50,305 bases of DNA from an uncultured Clostridia bacterium (GTDB lineage: Bacteria > Bacillota > Clostridia > Oscillospirales > CAG-272): the NCBI GenBank assembly GCA_937884385.1, contig CALGCW010000178.1:1-50305 (forward strand), given 5' to 3'. The notes under the pieces are model-generated. The model did no database searches, was not told the origin of the DNA, and saw nothing but the letters and a program-made list of their open reading frames with translations. The position numbers and the translations under genes were made by a program. The first letter of the stretch is position 1, and each line of letters starts with the position of its first letter. Shown one piece after another: positions 47,501-50,305 of the stretch.

Positions 47501-50305
47501 TGCAGGGATTTTCGATGAGGTAAAGAACACCGTCGTCTACTCTGTAGAAGCTTTCGCCACCGGTATGACCGAGAGCAGCAACCTCTTCCTGAGCAACAAG
47601 GATTGCGTCGCATCTTGAGCAGTGAGAGCCTGCTGTAAGACCAGTTTCTGTACAAGTGGGAGCAACTGCATTATCGATCACGATATCGTGACCGAGAGGT
47701 GCATCAGTTGTATGTCCGCATCTTCCGCAGGTTGCAGGCTCTGTACAAGTTGCTTCACTATAATCGTGACCGAGAGCCGCCTCATAAGAGCCGATCTCTG
47801 TATGTTCACAATGCTCACAGCCGTATACTGTGTAACCGTATTCAGTACATGTGGGAGCCTTTATCTCAACTGCTACCAAGCTGTGCTTAGCAGGAGTGAT
47901 ATCTCCGTGATAGGAATTACCGCAAACGGAGCAAGTATAAACTGTATATCCTTCAGCATTGCATGTGGGATCAACCGTTTCACCCTTTTCATAGGAGTGA
48001 CCAAGCGCATCCACGGTAACGTGCTCTGTGCTGTGTACGTAACCACATACTGTACAACGGATTACTTTGTCATAAGAGCCCTGATTTACACAATCGGGAT
48101 CTACTTTATTTTCAATAACTGCCTGACCGAATGTATGACCTGTAGCACCAACTACACGAGTGAGCTCGTAGCCGCATCCGTTCTTACAAGCGAGTGTTGC
48201 AATTCCTGTTTCGCCACAAGAAGGAGCTTCTGTAATTACCCATTCACCGCTCATATCGTGATCCGTTGCAGGTGTAAGATCTGCAACGTAAGAGTAAGCG
48301 CAAGCAGAGCAAGTGTATGTTGTATAGCCGCCATTTAGACAGTTGGGAGCTGTCACAACTGCATCATAATCGTGGCCAAGAGCATCAACCACTACCTGGG
48401 CAACAAGAACCTCTTTGCATCGATCACAGTGAGAGCCCTCAGTAAGACCCGTGTTTTCGCAACCGGGCGCTACTGCTTCATCAATAACTATATCATGACC
48501 AAGAGCAGGAATAACTTCCTGTTCAACCGTCTTGTCTTCACATCTTGAGCAATGAGAGCCCTCTGTGAGACCTGTCTCTGTACATGTGGGAGCAACAGCC
48601 TTATCGACTACGATATCGTGACCAAGAGCAGCAACCTCTTCTTGAGCAACAAGGATTGCGTCGCATCTGCCGCAGTGAGAGCCAGCTGTAAGACCAGTTT
48701 CTGTACATGTGGGAGCAACCGCTGCATCAACTACTACGTTGTGACCGAGGGAGTTAACTACTTCCTGAGCAACCTTGTGGTCGCATCTGGAGCAATGAGA
48801 GCCCTCTGTAAGACCTGTTTCTGTACATGTGGGCGCTACCGCTGCATCAATAACCATATTATGACCAAGGGCAGGAATAACTACCTGTGCAACCGTCTTG
48901 TCATCGCATCTAGAACAGTGAGAGCCTGCAGTAAGACCCGTCTCCGTACAAGTAGCTTCAACTCTTGCATCCGTCACGATATCGTGACCGAGCTTTTCTG
49001 TTTCATCCGTCCTATATTCATCATCGCAAAGACGGCAAGTATGAGTTGTATAACCATCTTCCGTACATGTGGGTGCAATAACTACTGAATCGTAGATATG
49101 TTCAAGAGCCTCAATTACTTCAGTTCTTGTTTCTCCACACTTACAAGTGTATGTTCTTTCACCCTCAACACCGCACTTGGGCTCAGTTGTTACACTGCCG
49201 GTGCCCCAATCGTGATCGAGAGCATTTACGTAATTCTCAACCTTAGTACCGTGGCAAAGCTCACAGGTATAAGTTGTATAACCCATTTCAGTGCAGTTGG
49301 GAGCAGTCACAACACCGTTATCCCAAACGTGCTCAAGAGCCTTTGTGAATGTATCTCTGTAGGAGTAACCGCAAGCACACTTGTGAAGTGTATAACCCTC
49401 AACGCCGCACTTGGGAGCAACTACCGTATCCTCGTATGTGTGACCTGTGGGAGCGATATCCTCAGTATATGTATCGCCGCAATGGCAAGTAAAGGTCATA
49501 ATTCCCTTTTCTGTGCAAGTGGGCGCCTTTGTCACTTCAGATGTATGGCTGTGACCCGTAGCAGGTACAACCTCCTGCTCAACGAGAACCGCATCACATC
49601 TAGAGCAGTGCTTACCTTCTGTAAGACCTGTCTTTGTACATGTGGGAGCAACTGCCGCATCCTTAACTTCAGCGTGTCCGAGTGCATCAACTACATTCTG
49701 AGCAACCTTGTAGTCGCATCTTGAGCAGTGAGAGCCCTCTGTAAGACCCGTCTGTGTGCAAGTGGGAGCAACTGCAGCATCCTTCACCATATCGTGACCC
49801 AAAGCTGCCTCAAGATGTTCGCCACAAACTGTGCAGACACCTGCCTCAGTACAAGTGGGTGTGGACTTGTTATGTCCTGTTGCAGCTACGGGAGTATCCT
49901 TATAGGAATGTCTGCAATCCTTACATGTGTGAGTTGTATAACCCTCTTTTGTACAAGTAGGTGCTAAAGCTGGATCAATTACTTCAGTATGACCAAGTGC
50001 ATCTACATAACTATCAATATATGAATCATTACATCTATCACAAGTATGAGTAGTATATCCTTCTGTTGTACATGTAGGTTCTGTTACTACGCTTATATAA
50101 TTATGACCAAGTTCTGGAATTATATCTTGAACAACTTTATGATCACATCTTGTACAATGTTCTCCTTCTGTTAGACCTGTACTTGTACATGTTGGTTCAA
50201 CTTTTTCATCAATTACTATATTATGACCAAGTGCAGGGACATTACTATCAACATATGAATCATTACATCTATCACAAGTATAAGTTGTATATCCTTCTTC
50301 TGTAC
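41538..50305 (-). CDS. Giant Cys/His-repeat surface protein with beta-helix and glycan-binding modules (5' end missing)
   Basis: At least 2,920 codons, with no start and no stop up to the window edge. The visible N-terminal part (50305 to about 47560) is about 24 C-x10-C-x2-C-x12/13-H repeats. Then come a parallel beta-helix (about 47460-46870), one repeat, and a second beta-helix (about 46700-46030). Eleven or so repeats follow, including four almost identical 41-residue units. Next are a CBM26-like module (about 44735-44400, YFKPGTNWTSYGARFAVYFY), an X25-like module (about 44400-44110), 26-residue repeats, an Flg_new-like domain (about 43385-43180), a trefoil-like module (about 43155-42700), an OB-fold-like module (about 42480-42170) and a C-terminal beta domain ending VFNGYAQ. 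No catalytic centre, sortase signal or amphipathic tail is seen. Probably an extracellular glycan-binding or scaffold protein. Confidence 0.85.
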   Translation of the reverse strand, partial: TEEGYTTYTCDRCNDSYVDSNVPALGHNIVIDEKVEPTCTSTGLTEGEHCTRCDHKVVQDIIPELGHNYISVVTEPTCTTEGYTTHTCDRCNDSYIDSYVDALGHTEVIDPALAPTCTKEGYTTHTCKDCRHSYKDTPVAATGHNKSTPTCTEAGVCTVCGEHLEAALGHDMVKDAAVAPTCTQTGLTEGSHCSRCDYKVAQNVVDALGHAEVKDAAVAPTCTKTGLTEGKHCSRCDAVLVEQEVVPATGHSHTSEVTKAPTCTEKGIMTFTCHCGDTYTEDIAPTGHTYEDTVVAPKCGVEGYTLHKCACGYSYRDTFTKALEHVWDNGVVTAPNCTEMGYTTYTCELCHGTKVENYVNALDHDWGTGSVTTEPKCGVEGERTYTCKCGETRTEVIEALEHIYDSVVIAPTCTEDGYTTHTCRLCDDEYRTDETEKLGHDIVTDARVEATCTETGLTAGSHCSRCDDKTVAQVVIPALGHNMVIDAAVAPTCTETGLTEGSHCSRCDHKVAQEVVNSLGHNVVVDAAVAPTCTETGLTAGSHCGRCDAILVAQEEVAALGHDIVVDKAVAPTCTETGLTEGSHCSRCEDKTVEQEVIPALGHDIVIDEAVAPGCENTGLTEGSHCDRCKEVLVAQVVVDALGHDYDAVVTAPNCLNGGYTTYTCSACAYSYVADLTPATDHDMSGEWVITEAPSCGETGIATLACKNGCGYELTRVVGATGHTFGQAVIENKVDPDCVNQGSYDKVIRCTVCGYVHSTEHVTVDALGHSYEKGETVDPTCNAEGYTVYTCSVCGNSYHGDITPAKHSLVAVEIKAPTCTEYGYTVYGCEHCEHTEIGSYEAALGHDYSEATCTEPATCGRCGHTTDAPLGHDIVIDNAVAPTCTETGLTAGSHCSRCDAILVAQEEVAALGHTGGESFYRVDDGVLYLIENPCSRCDYEEKSAVDEDDVISVDNAADLQTVIGAGVSVKLTDDVTLDGILTIDGDKDVVLDLNGKTVTADKVVNGVNEVILATNGAKVVIRGNGTLIANGTEGSVNVVSAIHGAKVTIENGTFISGGCSVIYAQYEGATVNISGGHFEALQRFTDGRYYVLDVDERNPDMMGTINVYGGEFVGFDPANHTNDGSYSNKLADGYHSINNEGIYTVSEHIYESVVTEPTCQAGGYTTHTCYCGDSYKDAQTGIVDHNMVKADAGYYECSYGCGRVEVDDEAGLRAAIAKGGEFYVMADIAFDADNTIKVSGNSVMHLEGHKITTTSDLTGKNVDAIDVRGSLTVNGGKITLEHTGADMGWNNSTNVFNVTAGGVLTLNGTHVENLGGSSMAFGVHLNNWGEVTLNAEGATIKSTYVAVRVFNSGYDKNNLNFKGTTLQGASNALWVHNYTLVDFGNDTAKHEAAKARLNFEIFDGTNTFIGNEDKPGPIRYGFTNSVYYDGNGEHVHAYTSVVTAPTCLDGGYTTHTCNCGENYKDAIVDALGHDYDEWIIDSNATCTEYGSKHRVCDNGCGVDEVQNIPPTGHTTVVDEAVAPDCENTGLTEGKHCSVCDEVLVEQEVVAATGHTTVVDEAVAPDCENTGLTEGSHCSVCNKVLVAQEEVPANGHTTVVDDAVAPDCENTGLTEGSHCSVCNKVLVAQEVVPANGHTTVVDEEVAPDCENTGLTEGSHCSVCNKVLVAQEEVAATGHSYTGEWIIDYDATCDDPGSNHRFCDNGCGTKQEGIIPAKGHDMVTDPAKDATCVESGLTAGEHCTRCDHKVAQTVIPATGEHNYEGGSCTVCGTDDPNYVPPHVHEYAEEVTTPATCTTTGVITLTCECGHSFERVTEALGHTIVTDAAEAATYIKEGKTEGSHCSVCGETIVGQETIQKLPIYFKPGTNWTSYGARFAVYFYNGSINTWVNMSDPEGDGVYMVVAPEGEWKNLIFVRFSGSDSTNDWSKKWTQTIDLTVPTSTKNLYTLSNSAGTDSGSNVSGSWGTYYAWTVAGNAGLCGSEWAQADSANDMSYNPATGKYYKVYTNVANDTYEFKVLKNHAWNESYGSNGNNYSLTVNTAGSKVVIEFNPSTKAINVHVYEPKITTRATCIVDGVITYTCSCCKDSYTEKFEVADEEKHQMNTVSAKDAACEAAGNNAHKVCADCGYNNEEGSKFEKIPALGHTGGTASCTEQAVCDTCGEKYGEALGHIGGEATCEEQATCERCDEKYGEALGHKGGEATCKEQATCERCGEKYGEYADHDLNYFEASDPTCTVNGWEAYESCKNCPYSTKGEEILALGHTGGTATCTEKALCTRCGNPYGKVNENNHNFVAGECSRCDSVDPDYFIFSVPEGVEVGTMGAGKVLPTAGALDGFTFVGWSETPVEETTTKPTILTAGSIYAGAQRLLYAVYSRTDVVEGESGFIKVTTAPSDWSGSYLIVYESGKVAFNGELTTLDAVGNTVSVTINNDKITVTDELKNAMFVIAKSGDSYTIKSASGYYIGQTANDNGLKSSTSTTYSNTISINSDASVNFVSGGAYLRYNSASNQLRFRYYKSSSYSNQKAICLYKLIEIVGGETVYYSTMSEYECEHSYTAVVTEPTCSAVGYTTYTCGICGDKYTGDEVEALSHTDEDNNFECDVCTNLAAPADGTALTIEEALKIAELAGATKTTEKYYITGTIKSVANTTYGNMYIVDGEGNELYIYGLYSIDGKIRYDAMEYKPVVGDEITIYTVLGTYNNDPQAQDAWMDEVVAHEHDYDDVVTAPDCLTDGFTTHTCSICQYSYTDTPVDALGHTTENGVCERCGETIGGTAEPAIETLVEFALGANGSASHVDGNDYGTSKSFTEGNYTLSLTSMSKVYGPAYDAKGNSCIKLGTSSKTGTFTFTVPENVTEVVIYVAGYKAATSTNIKINGTQYNVKTTSNNGDYTALTIDTTTTKTITFTTVTYRCMINTIVFNGYAQ
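43640..43870 (-). repeat. Tandem 78-bp coding repeat
   Basis: The anchor TGCCTGCTC occurs at 43686, 43764 and 43842. Units encode the 26-residue short form of the Cys/His repeat (GGEATCEEQATCERC type). Confidence 0.85.
45277..45768 (-). repeat. Tandem 123-bp coding repeat, four copies
   Basis: The anchor GTTTTC(A/G)CAATCGGG occurs at 45354, 45477, 45600 and 45723, exactly 123 bp apart. Units encode nearly identical 41-residue repeats (VAPDCENTGLTEGSHCSVCN). Confidence 0.92.

Noticed and set aside
27845..50305. Idea that the Cys/His-repeat proteins are nucleic-acid-binding zinc-finger regulators
   Set aside because: The proteins with visible N-termini have signal peptides or lipoboxes and carry extracellular modules, so they act outside the cytoplasm.

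Overview
The window looks like one contig of an anaerobic, endospore-forming Clostridia-type Firmicute, probably from a gut or similar polysaccharide-rich habitat. The support is sporulation genes (spoVAD, spoVAE, ytvI), a DUF4364 protein, a SigH-like sigma factor, a CIRCE-controlled groESL, strong TTGACA-N17-TATAAT promoters and lipoprotein-type sugar-uptake genes. The left edge cuts into the 5' end of a 16S rRNA gene and the right edge cuts a giant repeat protein gene. Both are repeats at which metagenome assemblies often break.

Layout. 1-4.2 kb: 16S 5' end and its promoter, a DUF421/DUF4363 membrane pair, ytvI, and spoVAD-spoVAE. 4.2-13 kb: a type IV prepilin fused to an SGNH hydrolase, a phage-like orphan gene, a MATE exporter, a zinc-ribbon protein, a sigma factor, DUF4364, homoserine dehydrogenase, two unknown small genes and an alanine/sodium symporter. 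13-15.1 kb: CIRCE, groES, groEL. 15.1-20.7 kb (minus strand): an oligosaccharide ABC importer comprising binding lipoprotein, two permeases and an MsmK-type ATPase. 20.7-27.7 kb (minus strand): a tight operon of secreted GH53 galactanase with a C-terminal binding module, secreted GH13 amylase, a 601-residue barrel protein, a tiny zinc ribbon and a second, signal-less GH53. Together these suggest that galactan and starch-like glucan are cut outside, imported, and trimmed inside.

27.8-50.3 kb (minus strand): five consecutive very large secreted proteins, the last running off the window. No catalytic domain is recognisable in any of them. They combine CBM26-like and X25-like starch-binding modules, SusE/F-like modules, OB-fold and trefoil-like modules and beta-helices with dozens of 26-41 residue repeats of the form C-x10-C-x2-C-x12/13-H. 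This cluster is the most interesting part of the window.

The four genes whose 5' ends are visible share a promoter architecture: a near-perfect sigma-A promoter, a conserved element reading TTGTGCAATAGGGCGAA on the coding strand 23-25 bp upstream of the -35 box, and in three of them a degenerate second copy at the start of the leader. I infer a co-regulated, non-catalytic, polysaccharide-binding surface layer. The repeats could form metal- or disulfide-stabilised spacers. Function and regulator are inferred, not shown.
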